From assembly GCA_963805705.1 (NCBI GenBank), contig CAWDVH010000004.1:930001-994000 (forward strand): a stretch of 64,000 nt of DNA, written 5' to 3'. Source of the DNA: CAWDVH01 sp963805705. Its GTDB lineage: Bacteria > Actinomycetota > Actinomycetes > Streptosporangiales > Streptosporangiaceae. The position numbers and the translations under genes are program-made. Shown one piece after another: positions 17,025-25,456 of this stretch. Under the pieces are notes generated by a model. That model was given only the letters and a program-made list of their open reading frames with translations, had not been told where the DNA came from and did not search any database. Position 1 is the first letter of the stretch, and each line of letters begins with the position of its first letter.

Positions 17025-18428
17025 GTGAACCCCTACGCAAGCTGGCTTAATGCCGGCGACAACTCGTGGCAGATGACTGCGGCCACGCTCGTCGGCCTGA
17101 TGAGCATTCCCGCCCTCGCGGTACTGTACGGCGGAATTGTGCAGCGCAAATGGGCAGTGAATACCATGCTAATGGTATTCAGCACGTTCTGCCTGACCCT
17201 GATCGTCTGGGTCCTGTGGGCGTTCAAGATGGGGTTCGGGGAACCCTTGTTCAGCGGCTTCCAGGTCGTCGGAAAACCTCAGACGGTCGTGGGCGCGACG
17301 TCGGAACAAGGACAGGCCGTCATCCCGCTGCTGGTCGGCCTGATGCCGAAGTTCAGGTTCCCCGAGGCATCCCTGGTCTACTTCCAGTTCGTCTTCGCCG
17401 CGATTACGCCGATCCTGCTTATCGGCAGCGTGATCGGCCGGATCAAGTTCAAGGTCTGGCTGATATTCGTGCCGCTCTGGATTACCTTCGCCTACGCGAT
17501 CAACGCGTTCATGCTCTGGGGCGGCGGCCTCTGGGCGCAGAAGGGCGCGCTGGACTTCAGCGGCGGTTACGTCATTCACCTGGCGGCGGGCGTTTCCGGC
17601 TTCGTGGCCGCGGCGGTGGTCGGGCCGAGGCTGCAGCGGGACCGCGAGAAGGCAGTCCCGAATAACCTGCTGTTCGTCGCGGTCGGCGCCGGGATCCTGT
17701 GGCTCGGCTGGAATGGCTTCAACGGCGGTGACCCGTACTTCGCGGGCGCTGATGCATCCGCTGCCGTGATCAATACCAACCTCGCCACGGCCGTGGCCAT
17801 GATGACCTGGATCATCATGGACATGCAGTTCGGCAAGGCGAAGAAGGCCACGTTCGTCGGCGGCGTCAACGGCATGATCTGCGGCCTGGTCGGCATTACC
17901 CCGGCGGCGGGCTATGTCACCGGGGTGGGCGCGATCATCATCGGCTTTGTCTGCTCGGCCGTCGTATTCGGGCTCTGGGCCTACCTGCCCCGGCACGTGT
18001 GGCCGTTCACCAAGGTCGACGACGCGCTCGGAGTCGTCTACACGCACGGCTTCGCGGGCCTGTTCGGCGGCCTGCTGGTCGGCCTGCTCGCCGATCCCAA
18101 GATGATCGTCTACCTCGGCATCGGCAAGAACCCGGACGTCACCACCTCGGGACTGCTCTACGGGCACCCGCGGCAGCTGCTGATCCAGGCGGGCGCCGCG
18201 CTGACGGTCATTGTCTGGGACGGCCTGGTCACCTTCCTGATCCTGCGCGGCATCGGGCTGTTCATGAAGCTGCGGATGACCGACGAGGAACTGGAGGTCG
18301 GCGACCGCGCCGTGCATGGCGAGGAGGCCTACCCGGACGAGAGCCTCGAGCTGGTCGGGAGCGGCGTGAGCGCCGCGGACGGCCCGGACGACCCGCTCGA
18401 GCACCCGGACAGGGTCCTCACCGAATAG
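17025..18428 (+). CDS. amt: Ammonium transporter (Amt/MEP/Rh family)
   Basis: 467 aa from GTG 17025, which follows TGGAGGCGGA; an in-frame ATG at 16944 would add 27 residues with no membrane character and falls close to the GlnR-like box. Eleven helices are expected; visible landmarks are VGLMSIPALAVLYGGIVQRKWAVNTMLM (first helix and the pore Trp/Tyr region), DFSGGYVIHLAAGVSGFVAA with the first pore His, and VVYTHGFAGLFGGLLVGLL with the second pore His. The cytoplasmic tail (about 415-467) is acidic. It moves ammonium into the cell; no glnK or glnD follows, so it is monocistronic, ending in a strong hairpin. Confidence 0.93.
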   Translation: MNPYASWLNAGDNSWQMTAATLVGLMSIPALAVLYGGIVQRKWAVNTMLMVFSTFCLTLIVWVLWAFKMGFGEPLFSGFQVVGKPQTVVGATSEQGQAVIPLLVGLMPKFRFPEASLVYFQFVFAAITPILLIGSVIGRIKFKVWLIFVPLWITFAYAINAFMLWGGGLWAQKGALDFSGGYVIHLAAGVSGFVAAAVVGPRLQRDREKAVPNNLLFVAVGAGILWLGWNGFNGGDPYFAGADASAAVINTNLATAVAMMTWIIMDMQFGKAKKATFVGGVNGMICGLVGITPAAGYVTGVGAIIIGFVCSAVVFGLWAYLPRHVWPFTKVDDALGVVYTHGFAGLFGGLLVGLLADPKMIVYLGIGKNPDVTTSGLLYGHPRQLLIQAGAALTVIVWDGLVTFLILRGIGLFMKLRMTDEELEVGDRAVHGEEAYPDESLELVGSGVSAADGPDDPLEHPDRVLTE

Positions 18429-18460
18429 CTGATGGTGATTCACGCCACCTGATCAGAGCT

Positions 18461-18493
18461 GGGCGCCCGCGGATCCGTCCTCCGCGGGCGCCC
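18461..18493 (+). terminator. Terminator hairpin after amt
   Basis: Perfect 13-bp stem (18461-18473 with 18481-18493) and 7-base loop, 32 bases after the amt stop codon. No U-tract. Confidence 0.75.
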
Positions 18494-18561
18494 TGCTGCG
18501 CGCGCATTCCCCGGTGCCGCCTGCTGAGACCCGCACGCGAGGGACTGGCCCGCGGCCGGAC

Positions 18562-18622
18562 GGCCTAGTGCCCGCGGCCGGTCGGCCTAGTGCCCGCGGC
18601 CGGTCGGCCTAGTGCCCGCGGA
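18562..18622. repeat. 22-bp tandem repeat at the 3' end of the TPP-enzyme gene
   Basis: Unit GGCCTAGTGCCCGCGGCC plus GGTC begins at 18562, 18584 and 18606 (the last copy partial), with a degenerate piece before it. The last copy supplies the TAG stop and the final Gly-His codons of the TPP-enzyme gene, so each copy upstream repeats a stop codon and codons for the same tail. Confidence 0.75.
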
Positions 18623-20300
18623 ACGCCTCTTCCAGCCACCACGAGCCGTGCTCCGAGGTGACCTTGGCGTCGATCACCAGCGGCCAGTCCCGTGCCCCGT
18701 CCAGCCAGGCCCGCACCGGGCCCAGGTCCGCCGGGTGGCGCACGGTCACGCCCTCGCAGCCGAAGCCGCGCGCGATCGCCGCGATGTCGGCGGCGGGGAA
18801 CCTGACCGTGTCCAGCGGATGCCCGTCCGGCCCGAAGTGGTGCACCTCGGCGCCGTACGCCTCGTCATCGTAGATCACGATGACCATCGGGAGCTCCAGC
18901 CTGACCACGGTCTCGAGCTCGCTGATCCCCATCAGCGCTCCGCCGTCGCCCAGGGCGGCGACCGTCAGCCGGTCCGGCCGCGCGATCGCGGACCCGATCG
19001 CCGACCCCAGTCCCAGCCCGATCGACTGATAGGCCTGCGTGAAGCAGAATCCGTCGGCGTCCGGAACCGACAGGTACATGCTGGGGTAGCCCATGAAGTT
19101 GCCCGAGTCAACCGCCACGATCCGCTCGGCGGGCAGCATGTCGTCCAGCGCGATGGTCAGGGTCCGCGGGTCGATCCGGCTCTCGTCGCTCTCGTCCGGG
19201 TAGGGCACGTCCCGCCAGCGGATCTCGCGGGCGATCCGGTCCCGCAGCTCCGCCGACCGGTATCCCCGGCCGCCGTCGCCGTCGCCGCCCCCCTCGCCGT
19301 CGCCCGGCCGGACCCCCTCGCCGTCGCCGTCCCTCAGCAGGGCCGTCACTGCCTGCGCCGTCAGCCTGACATCACCGTCAATGCCGAGGTCAACGTGCCG
19401 GTGGGCCCCGATCGCGTCGGGATCATCGTCCACCTGGGCGACCGTGGCGCCCGGCCCGATCAGGTTCCCCTGCCGCGTCGTCCACATGTTCAGCGAGCAG
19501 CCCCAGCCCACGATCAGGTCCGCGCCCCCGATCAGCTCGGCGGCCAGCGGCGAGGCGAAGCCGCCGCTCACGTCGAGATCCCACGGGCTGCCGCGGAACA
19601 GGCCCTTGCCCGCCGCCGAGGTGGCCAGCAGCGCCCCGCAGGCATCGGCCGCCAGCCTCAGGTCGGCGCTGGCCCCGGCCGTACGCGCCCCCCGCCCCGC
19701 GATGAACACCGGCCGGCTGGCCCGGCGCAGCGCTGCGGCCAGCCCGGCGGCCGCCTGCGCCGACGGGGCCGGGGCGCTGCGGCCGGGCGCGGGCCCGATC
19801 TGCGGCATCGTGCACTGCCCGGCCTGCACGTCGAGCGGCAGCGCCAGCACGACGGTGCGCCGCTGCGCCAGCGCCGTCCGGTAGGCGCGGACCGTGTCGT
19901 CGACCGCGAAGGCAGCCGAGTGCAGCCGGGCCGGCAGGGCGCCCACCGCGGCGGTCATCGCGGCCACGTCGATGCGGAAGTTGGACCGGGTCGCGCTGGC
20001 GGCCACATCCGCGGCCAGGACCAGCAGCGGGGTGCGGCTCTTGGCCGCCTCGGTGATGCCGGTCATCGCATTGGTCAGGCCCGGCCCCTGATGGACCGAC
20101 AGGACGCCGGGCCGGCCGGTCATCCGGGCCCACCCGTCGGCCATGCTGGCCGCGCCGCCCTCATGCCGGGCGGCGACGTACCGTGCTCCCCGCGCGACCA
20201 GGGCGTTGGTCACGTGGAAGTTGCCGCTGCCCACCACGCCAAAAACGGTGTCGGCGCCGAGGGCGGCCAGCGCGGTGCCGACGGCCTCGCTGACCAGCAT
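18609..20300 (-). CDS. Thiamine pyrophosphate-dependent enzyme (acetolactate synthase/benzoylformate decarboxylase superfamily)
   Basis: 563 aa from ATG 20300, whose first base is the last base of the upstream TGA (TGATG overlap). Three domains: an N-terminal Pyr domain (about 1-165) with the catalytic Glu47 in ARHEGGAASMADG; a central TPP-III domain (about 185-330) ; and a C-terminal PP domain (about 380-550) with GDGGALMGISELET as the TPP/Mg motif and YDDEAYG in place of the usual second Asn pair. A Gly/Asp-rich insert (about 330-350) is coded by simple repeats. The reaction could be decarboxylation or carboligation of a 2-oxo acid. Coupling to the cyclase-family hydrolase suggests a joint pathway. 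Confidence 0.85.
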   Translation of the reverse strand: MLVSEAVGTALAALGADTVFGVVGSGNFHVTNALVARGARYVAARHEGGAASMADGWARMTGRPGVLSVHQGPGLTNAMTGITEAAKSRTPLLVLAADVAASATRSNFRIDVAAMTAAVGALPARLHSAAFAVDDTVRAYRTALAQRRTVVLALPLDVQAGQCTMPQIGPAPGRSAPAPSAQAAAGLAAALRRASRPVFIAGRGARTAGASADLRLAADACGALLATSAAGKGLFRGSPWDLDVSGGFASPLAAELIGGADLIVGWGCSLNMWTTRQGNLIGPGATVAQVDDDPDAIGAHRHVDLGIDGDVRLTAQAVTALLRDGDGEGVRPGDGEGGGDGDGGRGYRSAELRDRIAREIRWRDVPYPDESDESRIDPRTLTIALDDMLPAERIVAVDSGNFMGYPSMYLSVPDADGFCFTQAYQSIGLGLGSAIGSAIARPDRLTVAALGDGGALMGISELETVVRLELPMVIVIYDDEAYGAEVHHFGPDGHPLDTVRFPAADIAAIARGFGCEGVTVRHPADLGPVRAWLDGARDWPLVIDAKVTSEHGSWWLEEAFRGH

Positions 20301-21076
20301 CAGGAATGCTCCACCAGGGCCAGCGCCCGGCACGGGCTGCCCGAGCCGCCGGTGATCGGCAGCGGGCCGGCGATGACCACCGCGCCCGTGGCCGGCAGGG
20401 CGGCGAGGTTCTGCAGCTGGGTGAGCCCGTACTTGCCGGCGCCGAGCAGCGAGGCGTGGCAGGGGAACGGCGGGTCGAACGAGTGCGCCGCGCCCGCGTC
20501 GGTGCCCACGGTCTCCACGCCCAGGCCGAGCACCGGCGCCTGCCCGGCCAGCCACTGCGCGCACGCCACCGAGATGCCCGGCGTGTGCGGGCCCGTCTCG
20601 TTCGCGTTGAGGAACTCCTGCTGGCTGCCGGACCTGGCGTCCCAGCCCGTCCGGTAGAGCAGCCAGCCGCCATCCGGCAGCGGGCCGTGCTCGGCCTCCC
20701 ACTGGCGGACGTGGTCGATCTCGAGCAGGAAGTCGGGATCCGCGGCGGCCTGCGCGCTGAAGTCCAGCACGACGGCCGGCGCGATCAAGGCGGTCACGGG
20801 GACCTGGGAGACGTCCTGGCCATCCCGGCCAGTCACCCAGTGCACCGGCGCGTCGAAATGGGTACCGGTGTGCTCTCCGGTCGTGATGTCGTTCCAGTAC
20901 CAGGCCGGGCCGCGCTCGTCGTACCGGCTGATCTCGTGCAGGGCAAAAGAAGCAGTATTCCCGAACGGCTCCGGCAACTTGATCACCGGAGTTCCCGACT
21001 CCAGCCGGGAGGTGAGATCCACGACCTCGATCGTGGCCGAGCGCAGCGCAGCGATGAGCGAGTCGAGCACGGGCAT
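20300..21076 (-). CDS. Cyclase-family metal-dependent hydrolase (kynurenine formamidase-like)
   Basis: 258 aa, the usual size. The family metal motif H-x-G-T-H-x-D-x-P-x-H is intact (His69, His73, Asp75, His79 in EHTGTHFDAPVHW). GGAGG is 6 bases before ATG 21076. Members hydrolyse N-formylkynurenine, isatin or cyclic amides/lactones in the cytoplasm. It is the first gene of a two-gene unit with the TPP enzyme; a route in which a cyclic amide or ester is opened to a 2-oxo acid that is then decarboxylated would fit, but this is inference. Confidence 0.85.
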   Translation of the reverse strand: MPVLDSLIAALRSATIEVVDLTSRLESGTPVIKLPEPFGNTASFALHEISRYDERGPAWYWNDITTGEHTGTHFDAPVHWVTGRDGQDVSQVPVTALIAPAVVLDFSAQAAADPDFLLEIDHVRQWEAEHGPLPDGGWLLYRTGWDARSGSQQEFLNANETGPHTPGISVACAQWLAGQAPVLGLGVETVGTDAGAAHSFDPPFPCHASLLGAGKYGLTQLQNLAALPATGAVVIAGPLPITGGSGSPCRALALVEHS

Positions 21077-21196
21077 GGTACGCCTCCAGCGGGCACGGTT
21101 GATCTCGCAAGGACTCCAACAGACTGCCGCAGCCGGAGGTCGGCTGGGAAGGCCCAGCCTGCCGCAGCATGGCGGCGCTCACCGCAGAATGGAGAC

Positions 21197-21973
21197 ATGA
21201 CCAAGCCTGTGACGAAAGCCCGGACCATCGTGACCGATGACGGCGTCCCGATCGACACCGCGCATCTGCCCGGCGATAGCGGCCTGGCGATCGTCCTGGC
21301 GCACGGCTTCACCCAGAGCTGGCAGCGTCCCGCCGTCTGGCGCGCGGCTACCCGGATGAACCGGGTCGGCGGCGTGGTGACCTTCGACTTTCGCGGGCAC
21401 GGCCGCTCGGGCGGGGTGTCCACCCTCGGCGACCGGGAGATCAGGGACCTGGATGTCGCCGTGGCCTATGCCCGCGAGCTTGGCTACCAGCGGGTCGCGA
21501 CGGTGGGGTTCTCGATGGGCGCGTCGATAGTGCTGCGCCAGGCCGGCCTGATCGGCGGAGTCGACGCGGTGGTCTCGGTCAGCGGCCCCGGCCGCTGGTA
21601 TTACCGGGGCACCAGGCCGATGCGGCGGGTGCACTGGGCGGTGGAGCACCGGGCAGGCCGGCTGGTCACCAGGAAAGTGCTGGGCACCAGGGTCAGTGAC
21701 GGCCGGTGGGATCCGCTGCCGATGCCGCCGGCCGAGGCGGCGGCGCGGATCGCGCCGACCCCGCTGCTCATCGTGCATGGCGATAAGGACCACTTTTTCC
21801 CGGTGGATCACGCGCACCAGCTGCATGCGGCCGCGAACGATCCCAGGGAGCTGTGGATCATCCCCGGATTCGGTCATGCCGAGTCCGGTGCCAGTAACGC
21901 CCTGCTGGACCGCATCGGCGGATGGGTGCGCGAGGCTGTTTCGATGGCCGCCAGCCCGAACGCGGCGGCCTAG
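21197..21973 (+). CDS. Alpha/beta hydrolase
   Basis: 258 aa from ATG 21197. Oxyanion-hole motif LAHGFTQSW, nucleophile elbow GFSMGAS with Ser106, acid Asp in HGDKDHFF and catalytic His in GFGHAESG make a complete triad. No signal peptide, so it is cytoplasmic. Divergent from the cyclase gene across a 120-bp gap that holds both promoters. Esterase, lipase-like or C-C hydrolase activity cannot be told apart from sequence. Confidence 0.85.
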   Translation: MTKPVTKARTIVTDDGVPIDTAHLPGDSGLAIVLAHGFTQSWQRPAVWRAATRMNRVGGVVTFDFRGHGRSGGVSTLGDREIRDLDVAVAYARELGYQRVATVGFSMGASIVLRQAGLIGGVDAVVSVSGPGRWYYRGTRPMRRVHWAVEHRAGRLVTRKVLGTRVSDGRWDPLPMPPAEAAARIAPTPLLIVHGDKDHFFPVDHAHQLHAAANDPRELWIIPGFGHAESGASNALLDRIGGWVREAVSMAASPNAAA

Positions 21974-21997
21974 CTCCCGATCAGGTCCTGGCCCGGC

Positions 21998-22984
21998 TCA
22001 GTCGGCCGGGACCCCGGCCGTGAGCCGGGGGAGCCGCAGCCCACTGGCCGCGCCGAATCCCCAGTTGAGCAGCCGGGCGGCATCGGCGAAGCGGGCCGCG
22101 GGAGCTGTCGCGGAGCTGTCCAGCACCACGCCGATCAGGGTGCGCCCGTCGTGCCGCGCCTCGAACAGCAGGCAGTATCCGGCGGCATCGGTGGCGCCGG
22201 TCTTGATCCCGACCGCGCCGGGATAGGAGCCCAGCAGGAGGTTGGTCGTCTGCCAGTGGTAACCATGATGCCGCGCTGTCGCGGCGATCGAGTGCGACCG
22301 CTGGCGCACGATCGCGGCGAAGGGCGTCAGCCGCATGGCCGCCTCACCCAGGATCACGATGTCGTGCGGCGTGGAGTAAGTGGAGTGCTCGGTCGGCCAG
22401 GGCAGGCCGTCGAAGTTCGCGTAATGCGTCCGGGTCATCCCCAGCCGCCTGGCCGTGGCGTTCATCTTCCTGACGAATGCCCTCCAGCCGGGGCCATAGG
22501 CCTTGGCCAGGGCGAACGCGGCGTCGGCGCCAGACGGCAGCAGCATGCCCTCCAGCAGCTGCCGGGCGGTCAGGATGTCACCCGCGCGCAGGTGGGCGCT
22601 GCCGGCATCGTTGCTGCGGACGTAGCTGACGTCCGCGGCCGAGATCCTGATCTTTCGCCCCAGGTGGCCCGCGCGGATGACCACCAGTGCCGTCATCACC
22701 TTGGTGATGCTGGCCATGGGCCGCCGCGTATTCGCCCGGCGGCTCCACAGCCGCCTTCCCGTCGTCGCATTCGCGAGTTCGGCGCCCTTGGCGTGGACTG
22801 CGGCCGGGCCGGCCGCGGCCGGTACGGTGGCGCCTGCCCCGGCAGCGGCCGCCCCGGCAGCGCCCGCGGCTCTCACGGCGGGGCCGGTACGGGCCGCGGC
22901 GGCTGCGGCCGGGGCCGGGGATGCGCCGCCGGAGGCGAGCACGGCGAACAGGACGAGGGCAGTGGCGACCAGGCGGCGGTTCAC
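21998..22984 (-). CDS. D-alanyl-D-alanine carboxypeptidase (peptidase S11, PBP5-like)
   Basis: 328 aa from GTG 22984 (VNRRLVATALVLFAVLASGG), which begins a clear signal peptide and has GGAG about 10 bases upstream; the longer frame adds 58 low-complexity residues. The mature N-terminus is an Ala/Gly-rich tether (about 22-60). Motifs: S92-I-T-K95 (nucleophile SxxK), S151-G-A153 where the family normally has S-x-N, and K261-T-G. It trims the terminal D-Ala from peptidoglycan stem peptides outside the membrane. No C-terminal membrane anchor helix is present. The replaced Asn recalls the Cys at this place in Streptomyces K15 enzyme. Confidence 0.88.
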   Translation of the reverse strand: MNRRLVATALVLFAVLASGGASPAPAAAAAARTGPAVRAAGAAGAAAAGAGATVPAAAGPAAVHAKGAELANATTGRRLWSRRANTRRPMASITKVMTALVVIRAGHLGRKIRISAADVSYVRSNDAGSAHLRAGDILTARQLLEGMLLPSGADAAFALAKAYGPGWRAFVRKMNATARRLGMTRTHYANFDGLPWPTEHSTYSTPHDIVILGEAAMRLTPFAAIVRQRSHSIAATARHHGYHWQTTNLLLGSYPGAVGIKTGATDAAGYCLLFEARHDGRTLIGVVLDSSATAPAARFADAARLLNWGFGAASGLRLPRLTAGVPAD

Positions 22985-23075
22985 AGGCGGGACACTCCAG
23001 TCGGGAAATGGGACGACAGCGGCGACGGCGGTGTCACCCGGCCGGCCGGTCATCGTACCCGGCCGGCCGGCGGTG

Positions 23076-24506
23076 TCACCAGCCCGCTGGCAGCGGCATG
23101 CCCTCGGTATAGCCGGCGGCGCCCTGGATCCCGGCGACGGCCCGCTCATGCAGCTCATCCAGGTCGCGGGCCCCGGCGTAGGTGCAGGCGCTGCGCAGCC
23201 CGGCGGTGATCGCGTCGATCAGGTCCTCGACCCCCGGCCGCTGCGGGTCCAGGTACATCCGCGAGGTGGAGATCCCCTCCTCGAAGAGCTCCTTGCGGGC
23301 CCGGTCGAACGGGGAATCGGCGGCCGCGCGCAGCCGCACCGCCCTGGCTGACGCCATCCCGAAGCTCTCCTTGTACAGCCGCCCGCTCGCGTCGCGGAAC
23401 ACGTCCCCCGGCGACTCGCAGGTACCGGCGAACCACGAGCCGATCATGACATTCGACGCGCCGGCCGCGAGCGCCAGGGCGACGTCCCTGGGGTGACGGA
23501 CTCCGCCATCGGCCCACACGTGGGCGCCGAGCCGGCGGGCCTGCGCGGCGCACTCCAGTACCGCGCTGAACTGGGGCCGGCCCACTCCCGTCATCATCCG
23601 GGTCGTGCACATAGCTCCCGGTCCGACGCCGACCTTGACGATGTCGGCACCCGCCTCGACCAGGTCGGTCACCCCGGTCGCGGTCACGACGTTGCCGGCC
23701 ACCACGGGCACGCGCGGCCCCGCCTCCCTGACCGCCCGCAGCGCCTGGATCATCTTGTCCTGGTGGCCATGCGCGGTGTCGACCACCAGCATGTCGGCGC
23801 CCGCATCGAGCAGCAGCCTGGCTTTCCCGCCGACGTCGCCGTTGATGCCCATCGCGGCGGCGATCCGCAGCCGGCCGCCGGCGTCGGCCGCGGGCACGTA
23901 CACCGTGGCCCGCAGGGCCCCGGTGCGGGTCAGGATGCCGACACAGCGGCCGGTGGCGTCGACTACGGGAGCCAGCCGGTGCCGTCCTTCATGCAGGAGG
24001 CTGAACGCATGCTCCGGGTCCGTCCCGGCCCGCAGCGTCAGCAGCTCGCAGGACATGACCTGGCGCAGCTGGGTGAAGCGGTCGACCCCGTCGCAGTCCG
24101 CCTCCGTCACCACGCCCACCGGCCGGCCGGCCTCCGTTACCACGATGGCCCCGTGCGCGCGCTTGGGCAGGAGGCTCAGCGCATGGCCCGTGGTCGCGTC
24201 GGGGCCGAGCGTCAGCGGGGTGTCATGGACGAGGTCGCGGCTCTTCACCCAGGCGATGACATCACTGACGACGTCCGCCGGGATGTCCTGCGGAAGCACG
24301 GCGATACCGCCCCGGCGCGCCACGGTCTCCGCCATCCGCCGCCCCGCCACCGCGGTCATGTTGGCCACGACGATAGGGATGGTGGTGCCGCTGCCGTCGT
24401 GCGTCGCGAGGTCGACGTCGAGCCTGGACGTCACCGCTGACCGGCTTGGCACCAGGAACACGTCGCTGTAGGCGAGGTCGTGAGCGGGCTCAGTAAGGAA
24501 TCGCAC
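23076..24506 (-). CDS. guaB1: GuaB1-type IMP dehydrogenase-related protein (GMP reductase)
   Basis: 476 aa from GTG 24506, matching the size of mycobacterial GuaB1. IMPDH/GMPR TIM barrel (about 8-90 and 205-470) with a CBS-domain pair inserted (about 95-200). The catalytic Cys300 lies in GVGPGAMCTTRMMTGVG and the mobile-flap region holds ESFGMAS. In mycobacteria GuaB1 has been shown to be a GMP reductase that returns GMP to IMP in purine salvage. No ribosome site; CAGAAT lies 6 bases before the GTG, so the mRNA may be leaderless. Divergent from the folP-like gene, start codons 50 bases apart. Confidence 0.9.
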   Translation of the reverse strand: MRFLTEPAHDLAYSDVFLVPSRSAVTSRLDVDLATHDGSGTTIPIVVANMTAVAGRRMAETVARRGGIAVLPQDIPADVVSDVIAWVKSRDLVHDTPLTLGPDATTGHALSLLPKRAHGAIVVTEAGRPVGVVTEADCDGVDRFTQLRQVMSCELLTLRAGTDPEHAFSLLHEGRHRLAPVVDATGRCVGILTRTGALRATVYVPAADAGGRLRIAAAMGINGDVGGKARLLLDAGADMLVVDTAHGHQDKMIQALRAVREAGPRVPVVAGNVVTATGVTDLVEAGADIVKVGVGPGAMCTTRMMTGVGRPQFSAVLECAAQARRLGAHVWADGGVRHPRDVALALAAGASNVMIGSWFAGTCESPGDVFRDASGRLYKESFGMASARAVRLRAAADSPFDRARKELFEEGISTSRMYLDPQRPGVEDLIDAITAGLRSACTYAGARDLDELHERAVAGIQGAAGYTEGMPLPAGW

Positions 24507-24542
24507 CTGTCGATTCTGCCGCAGGTTCACCGGTGCCCGGCC

Positions 24543-24548
24543 TAATGT
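24543..24548 (+). promoter_or_regulatory. -10 hexamer for leaderless folP-like mRNA
   Basis: TAATGT followed by 7 bases and GTG 24556; no Shine-Dalgarno sequence is present, so the message probably begins at or next to the start codon. Confidence 0.55.
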
Positions 24549-24555
24549 GCTGCTG

Positions 24556-25401
24556 GTGACCGCGCCACGGACGCTCCGGCTGCGGAGCCGGGCGTGGCGG
24601 CCCGGCTCGTTCGCGATCATGGCCGTGATCAACAGGACGCCTGATTCCTTCTACGATCAGGGCGCCACCTATGAGTTCGGCGCGGCCCTGCGCTCGGTCA
24701 GCCGTGCCATCGCGGCGGGTGCCGACATCGTGGACATCGGCGGGGTGAAGGCCGGCCCCGGTGACAACGTGGACGCCGCCGAGGAGATCCGCCGGGTGGC
24801 AGGCCTGGTGGCGGCGGTCAGGGGACGCCATCCCGAGGTAGTGATCAGCGTCGATACCTGGCGCGGCGAGGTCGGCGAGGCAGTGGCGGCGGCCGGCGCC
24901 GACCTGCTCAATGACGTCTGGGGAGGTGCCGATCCGCGGCTGGCCGCCGTGGCGGCGGCGAGCGGGATGGGGCTGGTCTGCTCGCACGCCGGCGGGCTCG
25001 CGCCGCGTACCGGCCCGCACCGGCCGGCCTATGCCGACGTCGTCCAGGAGGTGATCGCAGGTGTCACGGCGGAGGCCGAGCGCGCCGTCGCGGCCGGCGT
25101 TGCGCCCGAGGCGATACTGATCGATCCGGCCCACGATTTCGGCAAGAACACCTGGCAGTCACTGGAGGTCACCCGACGGCTGGACGAGCTGTGCGGTACC
25201 GGCTGGCCGGTCCTGGTCGCGGTGTCGAACAAGGATTTCGTCGGGGAGACCCTCGGCCTGCCGCCGAGGGAGCGGACCGAGGGGACGCTGGCCGCCCTCG
25301 CGATATCCGCATGGCTGGGGGCCAGGGTGTTCCGGGTGCATGACGTGGCCGGCGCGCGCCGCGCGCTCGAGGCCGTGACCTGGGCCCGCGACCGCGCCTA
25401 G
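24556..25401 (+). CDS. Dihydropteroate synthase-like protein (FolP2 type)
   Basis: 281 aa from GTG 24556, chosen because a -10 hexamer lies 7 bases upstream; a GTG three codons earlier is the alternative. Pterin-binding TIM barrel: IMAVINRTPDSFYDQG is the first DHPS signature (usually MGIVNxTPDSF), VDIGGVKAGPG the second, with ISVDTWRGEV, LLNDVWGG and IDPAHDFGKN following. In true FolP the second motif reads GGES(T/S)RPG; here it is GGVKAGPG, as in the actinobacterial FolP2 paralogue, which lacks DHPS activity in M. tuberculosis. So it may act on another substrate. Confidence 0.85.
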   Translation: MTAPRTLRLRSRAWRPGSFAIMAVINRTPDSFYDQGATYEFGAALRSVSRAIAAGADIVDIGGVKAGPGDNVDAAEEIRRVAGLVAAVRGRHPEVVISVDTWRGEVGEAVAAAGADLLNDVWGGADPRLAAVAAASGMGLVCSHAGGLAPRTGPHRPAYADVVQEVIAGVTAEAERAVAAGVAPEAILIDPAHDFGKNTWQSLEVTRRLDELCGTGWPVLVAVSNKDFVGETLGLPPRERTEGTLAALAISAWLGARVFRVHDVAGARRALEAVTWARDRA

Positions 25402-25456
25402 TGCTGGCCACGGGACGGCCCGGCCGCCGGCCGGCACGGCGCGTGAGGCCGCCGGC

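Noticed and set aside
20301..21182. 294-residue N-terminal extension of the TPP enzyme
   Set aside because: It lies over the cyclase gene in another frame; the TPP enzyme starts properly at ATG 20300 with its Pyr domain.
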